From: an uncultured Polaribacter sp.
Lineage (GTDB): Bacteria > Bacteroidota > Bacteroidia > Flavobacteriales > Flavobacteriaceae
DNA: 64,000 nt
NCBI RefSeq assembly: GCF_947496195.1
Contig: NZ_CANMBY010000003.1
Coordinates: forward strand, 1 to 64,000
Direction of reading: 5' to 3'
Part shown: in pieces, positions 25,496 through 34,307 of the stretch
How positions within the stretch are numbered: position 1 is the stretch's first letter
How the letters are laid out: every line of letters starts with the position of its first letter
Notes under the pieces: model-generated
Seen by the model: the letters and a program-made list of their open reading frames with translations, nothing else
What the model was told of the DNA's origin: nothing
The model's database searches: none
Program-made: the position numbers and the translations under genes

Positions 25496-25544
25496 AATTC
25501 TGTTTTTAAAGTATTTGAAAAATACTATTTTGAGTCGATTTTGA

Positions 25545-25575
25545 CAAAAATAAATCAATCTCTTTATAAAACTAA
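25545..25575 (-). promoter_or_regulatory. Promoter of the AAA_28-recQ-fmt unit
   Basis: Reverse strand TTAG (25575-25572), 19 bases, TATTTTTG (25552-25545). Its position argues against translation from the TTG at 25558. Confidence 0.55.
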
Positions 25576-25584
25576 TTTTTAATG

Positions 25585-25592
25585 TAATTTTG
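25585..25592 (+). promoter_or_regulatory. -7 box for the DUF493/SurA unit
   Basis: TAATTTTG, a TAnnTTTG match, 37 bases before the DUF493 ATG. No convincing -33. Confidence 0.5.
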
Positions 25593-25628
25593 TGCGCTAC
25601 ATTTTTCTAATATTAGTTAGGTAAGCTT

Positions 25629-25910
25629 ATGAAAGATAAAAACGAATTTTATATAAAATTAAAAGCTCAATTAGAAGATACTACTGATTTTCCATCAGAT
25701 TATATGTATAAATTTATTGTGCCTTCTTCTGGAAATCAAGTAAATGAAGTTGAAAATATATTTGATAATACAGGAGCAGTAATTAATACAAAAAAATCTA
25801 AAACAGGAAAATATGTTAGTGTTTCTATAGTTGTTAATTTAGATAGTGCTAACAGCGTAATTAATTATTATAAAAAAGCAGAAAAGATTGAAGGAATTAT
25901 ATCTTTATAA
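25629..25910 (+). CDS. DUF493 family protein (YbeD-like)
   Basis: 93-residue small ferredoxin-like-fold protein: YIKLKAQLEDTTDFPSDYMYKFIVP, then TKKSKTGKYVSVSI and a C-terminal YYKKAEKIEGIISL. The family (UPF0250) has an ACT-like regulatory fold in E. coli YbeD but no firm role. It is first of a run of five same-strand genes ending with a MoxR ATPase; the next start is 4 bases after its stop. Confidence 0.88.
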   Translation: MKDKNEFYIKLKAQLEDTTDFPSDYMYKFIVPSSGNQVNEVENIFDNTGAVINTKKSKTGKYVSVSIVVNLDSANSVINYYKKAEKIEGIISL

Positions 25911-25914
25911 ATTT

Positions 25915-27543
25915 ATGAAAAAGTCAGTATTACTTATATGTTTGTTGTTTTCTTTTGTTGCATTAGCACAAAAGAAAGATAAGGTTTTAGTTACTATAGA
26001 TAATGAAGAAATAACGGTTCAAGAATTTAAAAGAGTTTATGAAAAAAATCTAGATGCCATAGATAATGAAGAAGCAAAAGATATAGATAACAACCTCGAA
26101 TTATTTATTAATTATAGGCTAAAAGTTAGAGAAGCTTATGCAATAAAGCTAGATACATTATCAAGCTATAAAAAAGAAATAGAAACCTATAGAAATCAAT
26201 TATCTGCTCCTTATTTACAAGATAGTGCTTTTATAAATCAATTAGTAAGAGATGCTTATTTTAGAACTAAAAATGAAGTAAAAGCGAAACATATATTAAT
26301 TAGAACGCCTAAAGTTCCAACTCCAAAAGACACGCTAGAGGCTTATCAAAAAATAATAAAAATTAGAAATAGAATAGTTAATGGAGAAGATTTTGAAAAA
26401 GTAGCAGAAGAGGTTTCAGAAGACCCTTCAGCTAGAGATTTTAATGGTAGAAAAGGTAACAAAGGTAATTTAGGATATTTCTCTGCTTTTAAAATGGTTT
26501 TTCCTTTTGAAGATGCAGCTTATAATACAAAAGCAGGTCAAGTTTCAAAACCTTTTAGAACTCGTTTTGGATACCACATTTTAAAAGTGGATGAATTTAG
26601 ACCATCTAAAGGAGAGGTAGAAGTTGCACATATTTTAGTAAAAGATTTGTCTAAAAAAGGAGAAGATAAAATAAATGAAGTATATGCTAAACTTAATAAA
26701 GATGAACAGTTTGGTAGTTTAGCAGAAAGATATTCTGATGATCCAGGAACTAAATCTAGAGATGGTAAGTTAAGAAAGTTTGGAACAGGAGTTATGGTTA
26801 AATCTTTCGAAGATGTAGCATTTAGTTTAGAAAAAGAAGGAGAATACTCTAAACCTTTTAAAACAAGATTTGGTTGGCATATTGTACAGTTAATAAAAAA
26901 ACACCCTGTACAACCTTTTGATGAAATTAAAATAGATTTAGAAAATAGAATTAAGTCTAGCTCTCGTGCACAATTATCACAAAATGCAGTTATTGAGAGA
27001 TTAAAAGAAAAGTACACTATTCAAGAAAATTCACTAGCTAAAGAAATTCTTAATAGTAAAGATTTAAGTAAAGTTGATACAGATTCTTTACAACAAACAA
27101 TGTTTACCATTAACGAATTAAAAATTACTCAAAAAGATTTTGTAGACTTTGCTAAAAACAGAAAAGATAAACCTAACTATGAATTGTTTAATGAGTTTAA
27201 AGACAAAACAATCTTAACTTATTATAAAGATAATTTAGAAAAGTCTGAGCCTCAATTTGCAAGCACATTACAAGAATATAAAGATGGTTTGTTACTTTTT
27301 GAGTTAATGCAACAAAAAATTTGGAATAAATCTGCACAAGATTCTTTAGGTTTAAAAAATTATTTTGATAAAAATATAGGTAATTATAAAACCAAGAATT
27401 TAAAAGAGATTAAAGGAGAAGTCATGAACGACTATCAAAATTTCTTAGAGAAAAATTGGATAGCTGATTTAAGAAAAAATGCTATTATAACAGTTGATAA
27501 AAAGCAGTTAAAAAAAATAAAAAAGCATTACAATAAAAAATAA
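25915..27543 (+). CDS. Periplasmic peptidyl-prolyl isomerase with two parvulin domains
   Basis: 542 residues from the ATG at 25915, which gives a clean signal peptide (MKKSVLLICLLFSFVALAQ); an in-frame ATG at 25888 overlaps DUF493 and would spoil it. A helical N-terminal region (about 20-115) is followed by two PpiC rotamase domains, starting KAKHILIRTP (about 118) and VAHILVKDL (about 230), each ending with a GYHI or GWHI block (FGYHILKV, FGWHIVQL). A C-terminal helical part follows. SurA/PpiD-like folding factor for outer-membrane proteins. The next gene starts one base into its stop codon. Confidence 0.93.
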   Translation: MKKSVLLICLLFSFVALAQKKDKVLVTIDNEEITVQEFKRVYEKNLDAIDNEEAKDIDNNLELFINYRLKVREAYAIKLDTLSSYKKEIETYRNQLSAPYLQDSAFINQLVRDAYFRTKNEVKAKHILIRTPKVPTPKDTLEAYQKIIKIRNRIVNGEDFEKVAEEVSEDPSARDFNGRKGNKGNLGYFSAFKMVFPFEDAAYNTKAGQVSKPFRTRFGYHILKVDEFRPSKGEVEVAHILVKDLSKKGEDKINEVYAKLNKDEQFGSLAERYSDDPGTKSRDGKLRKFGTGVMVKSFEDVAFSLEKEGEYSKPFKTRFGWHIVQLIKKHPVQPFDEIKIDLENRIKSSSRAQLSQNAVIERLKEKYTIQENSLAKEILNSKDLSKVDTDSLQQTMFTINELKITQKDFVDFAKNRKDKPNYELFNEFKDKTILTYYKDNLEKSEPQFASTLQEYKDGLLLFELMQQKIWNKSAQDSLGLKNYFDKNIGNYKTKNLKEIKGEVMNDYQNFLEKNWIADLRKNAIITVDKKQLKKIKKHYNKK

Positions 27544-28391
27544 TGAAAAAAACAATTCTACTTTTTTTGAGTATTTTTTTACTGATCTCTTGCGACTATT
27601 TTAGTGTAAAAGATAAGGAAGAAAAAACATCTGAAATTGTAGCTATAGTTAATACAGAAAAGCTTTTTAAAGACGATATAAAACAAATTTTACCAAAAGA
27701 AATTAGTAAAGAAGATAGTACTGTTTTGGTTAGAAGTTTTATTAATGATTGGGCTGTTAAACAACTATTATTAAGAAAAGCAGAAAACAATAGTTCTTTA
27801 GAAGAATTAAATGAAATAGATAAACTTGTAAAAAATTACAGAGAAAGTTTATTAATTAATAATTATAAAGAAATGTTGATTAAGCAACAGTTAGATACTT
27901 TAATTAATCAACAAGAAATAGATACTTTTTACAGTAAAAACAAAGAAAATTTTAAGTTGAATGAAGAGCTTATTAAAATAAAGTTCTTACATTTTGATAC
28001 TAACGTCATCAACAAAAATGAATTAATTAAATTATTTAAATCTGATGATATAGAAGATTTAGAAGCTTTAGAAAAACAGCAACTTAGTTTTAAAAACTTT
28101 CAATTTAATGACTCTGTTTGGAGTAGAGTAGATAACGTTTTGTTAAAAGTGCCATTTTCTAAAGAAGAATTGTTAAAAAAAATACAATTCACACAAAAAC
28201 AAGACTCATTAGGTTTATATTTGACGAGTGTTAAAGATGTTCTACTAAGAAACGATATTGCTCCTTTAAGCTATGTAGAGCCAACCATAAAACAAATGAT
28301 TTTACACAAACGTAAAATTCAATTAATTAGAGATATAGAAAAAATATTAGTACAAGATGCAACAAAAAACAACAACTTTAAAGTCTATTAA
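27543..28391 (+). CDS. SurA-like lipoprotein without a recognisable isomerase domain
   Basis: 282 residues with a lipobox (LLISC, Cys17). It resembles the helical SurA/PpiC N-terminal chaperone module (VAIVNTEKLFKDDIKQILP.., FINDWAVKQLLLRKAE, QEIDTFYSKNKENF), but no parvulin active-site blocks such as HILI or GYHI are seen. It is sandwiched between two true PPIases, overlapping the previous gene by one base and the next by 35. Probably a membrane-anchored periplasmic chaperone; function inferred from context. Confidence 0.75.
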   Translation: MKKTILLFLSIFLLISCDYFSVKDKEEKTSEIVAIVNTEKLFKDDIKQILPKEISKEDSTVLVRSFINDWAVKQLLLRKAENNSSLEELNEIDKLVKNYRESLLINNYKEMLIKQQLDTLINQQEIDTFYSKNKENFKLNEELIKIKFLHFDTNVINKNELIKLFKSDDIEDLEALEKQQLSFKNFQFNDSVWSRVDNVLLKVPFSKEELLKKIQFTQKQDSLGLYLTSVKDVLLRNDIAPLSYVEPTIKQMILHKRKIQLIRDIEKILVQDATKNNNFKVY

Positions 28392-29739
28392 GCTTTGTTT
28401 ATTTACTATTTTTTTGAGTATGATGGTTATTCCATTACAAGCTCAAAAAGTGAAAATTGATGGAGTAGCAGTAGTTATAGGTAAAAATATTGTTTTAGAA
28501 TCTGATATAGATAAATTTAAGCAAGAGGTAGAAATTAGATCAGAAGGTAAAATCACTATTAAAGATTGTGAAATGCTAGAAGAGTTAATGCAACAAAAAC
28601 TACTTTCACACCATGCTGTAGTTGATAGTATTACAGTTTCTGATGCTGAAATATCATCTAGAGTAGATAATAGTGTACAATATTTTACACAACAATTTGG
28701 GTCTTTAGATAAAGTTATAAAAGCTTATGGTTTTAATGATATAGATGATTTAAGAAAAGAATTATACTCAGTTCAAAAAGACAATCTTTTAATAGAAAGA
28801 GAGCAACAAAAAATTACTGAAAAAATAGATGTTACTCCAGAAGAAGTGCGTTTATATTTCAATGGGTTAAAAGAAAAAGGAGATTTGCCAGAATTTCCTG
28901 CAGAAATAGAGTTAGCTCAAATTGTATTAAATGCATCTGCAACTAAAGAAGAAGAAGATAGAATTGTTGCGAAGTTAAATGACTTAAAGAAAGAAATTGA
29001 AGAAGGTGCAAGTTTTAAAATGAAAGCTATTATAAATTCTGATGATCCAGGTGTAACAACTAATGGAGGTAGATATGAGGTGACTAAAGAATCTCAATTT
29101 ATCAAAGAATTTAAAGAAATGGCTTTTAGTTTAGATATTGGTCAAGTATCAAAACCATTTAAATCAGACTTTGGTTACCATATTATGCAACTGCATGAAA
29201 TTAAAGGAAATATGAGGGTGGCTTCACATATTTTAATGAAACCAGATATCCCAGAAACTCGTTTATTAGATACCAAAGCAAGAGCAGAACAACTAGCAAA
29301 AGACATTAGAGAAGGTAAGATTACTTTTGAAGAAGCTGTAAAAAAATATTCTGATGATAAAGAAACAAAAAACAATGCTGGTTTAATCGTAAATCCATAT
29401 ACAGGTGAATCTCGTTTTGATTTAACAAGAATGGATCCTGCATTATATGCAAGAGTTGCAGAATTAAAGAAAGGTGAAATTACAGATGTTTTTTATGATG
29501 AAGATAGAAGTGGAGATAAAATGTACAAATTTATCTTAATGAGAGATAGAGTAGATACTCATGAAGCAGATATGGTTGATGACTACGTGAAAATTCAAGA
29601 ATTAGCTCTTACAAAAAAGAAAGAAGAAACCATTACAAAATGGGCTAAAGAAAAAATAAAAGATACCTACATTAAAATATCAAGTGAACATCAAAAATGT
29701 AAGTTCGAGAAAAATTGGAAAAAAGAAACAAATAAGTAA
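28357..29739 (+). CDS. SurA-type periplasmic chaperone / peptidyl-prolyl isomerase
   Basis: 460 residues with a signal peptide (to ..PLQAQ, about residue 30). The SurA N domain begins VDGVAVVIGKNIVLESDIDKF; two parvulin-type domains lie at about 180-280 (ELAQIVLNA to FGYHIMQL) and 285-395 (ASHILMKPD, KYSDDKETKNNAG). SurA escorts unfolded outer-membrane beta-barrels across the periplasm. It begins inside the previous gene and overlaps the moxR start by one base (TAATG), so all are translationally linked. Confidence 0.92.
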   Translation: MQQKTTTLKSIKLCLFTIFLSMMVIPLQAQKVKIDGVAVVIGKNIVLESDIDKFKQEVEIRSEGKITIKDCEMLEELMQQKLLSHHAVVDSITVSDAEISSRVDNSVQYFTQQFGSLDKVIKAYGFNDIDDLRKELYSVQKDNLLIEREQQKITEKIDVTPEEVRLYFNGLKEKGDLPEFPAEIELAQIVLNASATKEEEDRIVAKLNDLKKEIEEGASFKMKAIINSDDPGVTTNGGRYEVTKESQFIKEFKEMAFSLDIGQVSKPFKSDFGYHIMQLHEIKGNMRVASHILMKPDIPETRLLDTKARAEQLAKDIREGKITFEEAVKKYSDDKETKNNAGLIVNPYTGESRFDLTRMDPALYARVAELKKGEITDVFYDEDRSGDKMYKFILMRDRVDTHEADMVDDYVKIQELALTKKKEETITKWAKEKIKDTYIKISSEHQKCKFEKNWKKETNK

Positions 29740-30692
29740 TGTCTGATGTAAAAGCTGTAGATGAATTAGTTGTAAAATACAATTCATTAAAATCTGAAAT
29801 TGGTAAAGTAATTATTGGGCAAGAACAAGCTGTTAACTTTACACTTTTATCTATTTTTTGTGGAGGTCACTCTCTTTTAATAGGTGTGCCAGGTTTAGCA
29901 AAAACATTGTTAGTAAATACACTTTCTAATGCTTTAGGATTACATTTTAAAAGAATACAGTTTACACCAGATTTAATGCCTTCTGATATTTTAGGAAGTG
30001 AAATTCTTGATGAGAAAAGGCAATTTAAATTTATAAAAGGACCTATTTTTTCTAACATCATTTTAGCAGATGAGATAAATAGAACACCACCAAAAACTCA
30101 AGCTGCTTTATTAGAAGCCATGCAAGAGCGTTCTGTAACTGTTTCAGGTAATTATTATAAATTAGATTTACCATTTTTTGTACTTGCAACACAGAATCCT
30201 ATTGAGCAAGAAGGTACATATCCATTACCAGAAGCACAATTAGATAGATTTATGTTTTCTATAAATCTAGAATATCCTAGTTTTAAAGAAGAGGTTCAAG
30301 TAGTTAAAAACACAACTTCAAACATTCAAAATACAGTAAATTCTATTTTTTCTGGAGAAGAAATTATTCAAACTCAGCAGTTAATTAGAAAAATACCTGT
30401 TACAGATAATGTTATTGAGTATGCTGTTTCTTTGGTAGGTAAAACAAGGCCAAAATCTAACGAAGCAACAGAAATGGTTAAAAATTACTTAGACTGGGGT
30501 GCAGGTCCTAGAGCTTCACAAAATTTAATTTTGGCTGCTAAAGCTCATGCTGTGGTAAATGGAAAATATTCTCCAGATATAGAAGATGTTAAAGCAGTTG
30601 CTGTTCCAATTTTATCTCACAGAATAGTAAAAAACTATAAAGCTGAAGCAGAAGGTATAAGTATAGAACAGATTATTAATTCTCTTCTGTAG
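29739..30692 (+). CDS. MoxR-family AAA+ ATPase
   Basis: 317 residues, AAA_3/MoxR: Walker A GVPGLAKT (49-56), RIQFTPDLMPSDILG, Walker B ILADEINR, TQNPIEQEGTYPLPEAQLDRFMF and a lid domain to the end. MoxR proteins act as chaperones for partner proteins, often with VWA-domain genes nearby; no such partner is seen here. It is translationally coupled to the SurA-like gene. The 3' end overlaps convergent rsmD by 17 bases. Confidence 0.94.
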   Translation: MSDVKAVDELVVKYNSLKSEIGKVIIGQEQAVNFTLLSIFCGGHSLLIGVPGLAKTLLVNTLSNALGLHFKRIQFTPDLMPSDILGSEILDEKRQFKFIKGPIFSNIILADEINRTPPKTQAALLEAMQERSVTVSGNYYKLDLPFFVLATQNPIEQEGTYPLPEAQLDRFMFSINLEYPSFKEEVQVVKNTTSNIQNTVNSIFSGEEIIQTQQLIRKIPVTDNVIEYAVSLVGKTRPKSNEATEMVKNYLDWGAGPRASQNLILAAKAHAVVNGKYSPDIEDVKAVAVPILSHRIVKNYKAEAEGISIEQIINSLL

Positions 30693-31230
30693 TATCTTTT
30701 TCGAAAAAACTAAACACATTTCCACCATATCTTTTTTGATAACTATAATAGCTATGATCAGATAGATCTGTGTGTTTAGAATGTTCTATAATTAATAAGC
30801 CTTCTTCTAATAATAAATTATTATCAAAAACTAAATCAGCAATTTTTATAAATTGTTCTTTTTCAAAATTATAAGGAGGGTCTGCAAAAATTACGTCAGA
30901 TTGTAAAGTTGTCTTTTCTAAAAATTTATAAACATCACTTTTATAAGTGATTATATCAAAGTTAAATTCTTTAGCTGTAGCATTTATATATTTTACACAA
31001 TTATAATTTCCATCTACAGCTACCACTTTTTTTGTTCCTCTTGAAGCAAATTCGTAGCTAATATTTCCTGTGCCAGAGAATAAATCTAAAACAGAAATAC
31101 CATCAAAATAATAGAAGTTGTTTAAAATATTAAATAAAGACTCTTTAGCCATATCTGTTGTTGGACGAACAGGTAGGTTTTTAGGAGCTTTTAAACGTCT
31201 TCCTTTATATTTACCAGATATTATTCTCAT
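30676..31230 (-). CDS. rsmD: 16S rRNA (guanine(966)-N(2))-methyltransferase
   Basis: 184 residues. RIISGKYKGRRLKAP, PTTDMAKESLFNIL, the SAM-binding LDLFSGTGN and catalytic DPPY (Asp117-Tyr120) define RsmD, which methylates G966 of 16S rRNA. It follows the DUF3822 gene with a four-base gap, a common Bacteroidota pairing. Confidence 0.96.
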   Translation of the reverse strand: MRIISGKYKGRRLKAPKNLPVRPTTDMAKESLFNILNNFYYFDGISVLDLFSGTGNISYEFASRGTKKVVAVDGNYNCVKYINATAKEFNFDIITYKSDVYKFLEKTTLQSDVIFADPPYNFEKEQFIKIADLVFDNNLLLEEGLLIIEHSKHTDLSDHSYYSYQKRYGGNVFSFFEKDTTEEN

Positions 31231-31234
31231 TAGC

Positions 31235-32095
31235 TTATTTATGTAAAAGAATGAAGTTACTATGTCTTTTAGCTTCTAAAAAATTAAAAATAGAATTATT
31301 ACTTTCTAAAAACTTAATATTTCTAATATAGTTATAACATAATTTAAATAATTCTGAATCTTCATTGATTTTTCCAGAAATAAATAATTTAAAGCTATTT
31401 GTATCTAGCTTTAATTGTTCTGCAACAAATAGAACGTAGTATAAGAAATCTTCTTTTGTTTTATAGCTAAATATATTTGAAAACAGCAGTTCTTTACCCT
31501 TTAAAATAACAATATCAAAAGATTTATTTTCCACATTTATATACATCGTTTTAGAGTCGTTTTCATTGTTTAAATCAATCAATTTATCAATATAAACAGA
31601 TAAATGATGTCTATATTCAAACTCACCAAAATGCTGAAATAAATAATTATTTATGTTTACATATGGTATATAAACATTATTTGCCTTAATGTTTTTTAAT
31701 GTGTCGTAAGCTATATAGTCTGTTTTTAATGTCTTTATAGAAAAATTAAGATATTGAGATAAATTTTTTTCATCAAAATATGCTATAGGTACTAAAGAGT
31801 TAAGGTTGTTTCTGTAAATAACATTTACATTTTTAAAGTCTAAATGTAAATTTTTATCATTTTTAAAAACAGGTTTTATTTCTTCTAAAAGCGCTTCAGG
31901 AGTTTTTAATTGAGTATCAAAAAGATACTCAGTAAACAATTCGTCTTTTTCATTTTCTAAATTAGAAATACAAAAAGAAAATCCATCCAAACTAAATTGG
32001 ATGGATAACTTTAAATTGTTGGTATTTTCTATAGAAGTATTACTCTTCTTTTTTAGCACCGTCTTTTCTATCGTATTTTGGAGGCCAGTTACCAC
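31235..32095 (-). CDS. DUF3822 family protein
   Basis: 286 residues. LSIQFSLDGFSFCI near the start and the actin/ASKHA-like pattern of later blocks match DUF3822, typically found beside rsmD; function unknown. The ATG at 32095 overlaps the upstream gene by 56 bases; an in-frame GTG at 32059 (leaving 20 bases of overlap and starting LKKKSNTSIEN) fits better with the usual short N-terminus and is an alternative start. Confidence 0.85.
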   Translation of the reverse strand: MVTGLQNTIEKTVLKKKSNTSIENTNNLKLSIQFSLDGFSFCISNLENEKDELFTEYLFDTQLKTPEALLEEIKPVFKNDKNLHLDFKNVNVIYRNNLNSLVPIAYFDEKNLSQYLNFSIKTLKTDYIAYDTLKNIKANNVYIPYVNINNYLFQHFGEFEYRHHLSVYIDKLIDLNNENDSKTMYINVENKSFDIVILKGKELLFSNIFSYKTKEDFLYYVLFVAEQLKLDTNSFKLFISGKINEDSELFKLCYNYIRNIKFLESNNSIFNFLEAKRHSNFILLHK

Positions 32096-32777
32096 CAGTT
32101 GTTACTTCTTCTAAAGAACCTACAGAAACATATTCTCCTTTAATTTGATCTGTTTCTATTGCTTCTTTTTCTTGTTTAATAAGAGATTCATCCATACCCT
32201 TTAAAATTCCTTCTTTTGGAGTTCTAGCTCTAAATGTAGGAACAACTAAACCTTGTACTTTTTCAACTTCACCAATTTCTATTTCGAACTCAGTATTTGG
32301 TACACCAGGTACTTTAAACATATTTTTATAATCTCTGTCTTTAAAGTATTTTAATACAGGTTCGTAACCTATTGTATCTGTAACTCTTTTTTCAACATCG
32401 ATAATTACACCACCACCTTTATTTTCTTTCTCAACAATGGTTTTAGTTTCTGTTAATGCTAATTGAGCTGTATCAATAAATTTAATTAATCCTTCTTTGT
32501 CTTTTGTATATACACCATTAACTTCATAATACTTTACTTGAGCATCTCTAATGATTTTTAAATTCTTAATAACCTTTTCAAATTTAACCACTTTTTGTTT
32601 GTTAAAATTGATAGGTTTCATAATTCCATCATAAATTAGATACCCTAAATACACTGCTAATAAAAGCAATAGAACAGATGGAATCCATCTTAAATTTAAA
32701 GGTAAATATTTAACTATAACAAAAGCTACTAGTACTGATGCTAGTACAGCTCCTATAATCATTAGTATTAAACTCAT
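32040..32777 (-). CDS. Conserved membrane protein with a pseudopilin-like segment
   Basis: 245 residues. Two hydrophobic helices (about 3-24 and 32-52) are followed by residues 58-105, whose pattern (VIKNLKIIRDAQVKYYEVNGVYTKDKEGLIKFID, in parts) resembles the heads of type II/IV pseudopilins (AQxxYxxxxGxYxxxxxxL). The C-terminus is polar and charged, ending TGGNWPPKYDRKDG. No prepilin peptidase site or secretion genes are nearby. Function unknown; the family seems conserved upstream of DUF3822-rsmD, which I state from general experience rather than a search. Confidence 0.72.
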   Translation of the reverse strand: MSLILMIIGAVLASVLVAFVIVKYLPLNLRWIPSVLLLLLAVYLGYLIYDGIMKPINFNKQKVVKFEKVIKNLKIIRDAQVKYYEVNGVYTKDKEGLIKFIDTAQLALTETKTIVEKENKGGGVIIDVEKRVTDTIGYEPVLKYFKDRDYKNMFKVPGVPNTEFEIEIGEVEKVQGLVVPTFRARTPKEGILKGMDESLIKQEKEAIETDQIKGEYVSVGSLEEVTTGGNWPPKYDRKDGAKKEE

Positions 32778-32807
32778 TTTATATTTAGTTTTTTAATAGT
32801 ATTATCG

Positions 32808-32815
32808 CAAATCTA
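32808..32815 (-). promoter_or_regulatory. -7 box for the 245-residue protein/DUF3822/rsmD unit
   Basis: TAGATTTG on the reverse strand, TAnnTTTG match, 31 bases before the ATG. No clear -33. Confidence 0.5.
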
Positions 32816-32858
32816 CAATTTTTTTTCTATCATAAAAATTTTTCTTTATAAAGAAATG

Positions 32859-32866
32859 TATCTTTG
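32859..32866 (+). promoter_or_regulatory. -7 box that decides the start of the RecD-like helicase
   Basis: TATCTTTG ends one base before an in-frame ATG at 32868. The transcript would start around 32872, so translation should begin at the next ATG, 32883. Confidence 0.5.
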
Positions 32867-32882
32867 AATGTTTTATAAAATT

Positions 32883-34307
32883 ATGATAAAAGAACCTGTT
32901 AATTTTACTAAAGAATTACTTAAAAAATTTGCATTTACACCAACATTAAAACAAGGAGAACTTTTTAATCTTTTAAGTAGTTTTATTTTTAATGATAATA
33001 AAGATGCACTGTTTTTACTTAAAGGATATGCAGGAACTGGTAAAACCACTGTAATTGGTTCTTTTGTAAATACTTTATGGAAAGCAAATAAAAAATCTGT
33101 TTTACTTGCACCCACAGGAAGAGCTGCTAAAGTAATTTCTGTGTATTCTAAAAAACCTGCTTTTACTATTCATAAAAAAATTTATTTTCCAAAAAAAAAC
33201 ACAAACGGTTCAGTAGATTTTGTTTTGCAAGCTAACAAACATAGAAATACAATTTTTATAGTAGACGAAGCATCTATGATACCAGATGGTAAACAAAATC
33301 AACAATTATTTGATTCTAAATCGTTGTTAGATGATTTAATAAATTATGTGAGTTCTGGTCATAATTGTAAATTAATTTTTGTTGGAGACACAGCTCAATT
33401 ACCTCCTGTAAAACTTAAAGTAAGTCCTGCATTAGATGAAGAAACTTTAAATTATCAATTTAATAAAAAGGTTATTTCAATTGAGTTAGATGAAGTAATG
33501 CGTCAACATTTAAATTCAGGAATTTTAGTAAATGCAACCTATTTAAGATTGGCAATAGAGAATGAAATTGAAGATTTTAAATTTTCTATAAAATATCCTG
33601 ATATTAAAAGATTAGAAGATGGTTATGATATAGAAGAGGCATTAGTCTCTGCTTACGATTCTGATGGAGTAGAAGATACTGCTTTTATTGTTCGTTCTAA
33701 TAAAAGAGCTAATCAGTACAATCAGCAAATACGATTTAGAATTAGAGGTCAAGAAAATGAAATTTCCACTGGAGATTATGTAATGGTTGTTAAGAATAAT
33801 TATTATTGGTTGTCAGATTCATCATCTGCTGGGTTTATTGCAAATGGAGATATTTGCGAGGTTTTAAGAATAATTTCTATCAAAGAATTATATGGTTTTC
33901 ATTTTGCAGAAGTTTCATTAAGAATGATAGATTATCCAGATATGCAGCCTTTTGATACGGTTTTACTTTTAGATACATTAACTAGTGAGAGTCCTTCTTT
34001 AACTTACGAAGAATCTAATAAACTTTATGAGGCTATTAAAGAAGATTATGCTCATGAAAAGTCGAAATACAAACAGTATTTAGCTATAAAAAAGAATAAA
34101 TATTTTAATGCCTTACAAGTAAAGTTTTCTTATGCTATAACTTGCCATAAATCTCAAGGAGGACAATGGAATACTGTATTTATAGAGCAGCCATATTTAC
34201 CAGAAGGAGTTTCTATTGCTTATTATAGATGGTTATATACAGCTATAACAAGAGCAAAAGAGATGCTTTATCTAATAGGTTTTAAAGATGATTTTTTCGA
34301 AAATTAA
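32883..34307 (+). CDS. RecD/Pif1-like superfamily 1 DNA helicase
   Basis: About 474 residues from the ATG at 32883 (the upstream ATG at 32868 sits next to the -7 box). Walker A KGYAGTGKTT, Walker B IVDEASMI, VGDTAQLPPVK and the C-terminal UvrD_C_2 blocks AITCHKSQGGQW and YTAITRAKEMLY show an SF1 5'-3' helicase without the RecBCD partners. The substrate is unknown. Its stop overlaps the convergent LpxR-like gene by four bases. Confidence 0.92.
   Translation: MIKEPVNFTKELLKKFAFTPTLKQGELFNLLSSFIFNDNKDALFLLKGYAGTGKTTVIGSFVNTLWKANKKSVLLAPTGRAAKVISVYSKKPAFTIHKKIYFPKKNTNGSVDFVLQANKHRNTIFIVDEASMIPDGKQNQQLFDSKSLLDDLINYVSSGHNCKLIFVGDTAQLPPVKLKVSPALDEETLNYQFNKKVISIELDEVMRQHLNSGILVNATYLRLAIENEIEDFKFSIKYPDIKRLEDGYDIEEALVSAYDSDGVEDTAFIVRSNKRANQYNQQIRFRIRGQENEISTGDYVMVVKNNYYWLSDSSSAGFIANGDICEVLRIISIKELYGFHFAEVSLRMIDYPDMQPFDTVLLLDTLTSESPSLTYEESNKLYEAIKEDYAHEKSKYKQYLAIKKNKYFNALQVKFSYAITCHKSQGGQWNTVFIEQPYLPEGVSIAYYRWLYTAITRAKEMLYLIGFKDDFFEN

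Noticed and set aside
26538..27017. 159-codon open frame opposite the first PPIase gene
   Set aside because: It mirrors the parvulin coding frame, has no family resemblance and no start signal, and the forward gene is convincing.
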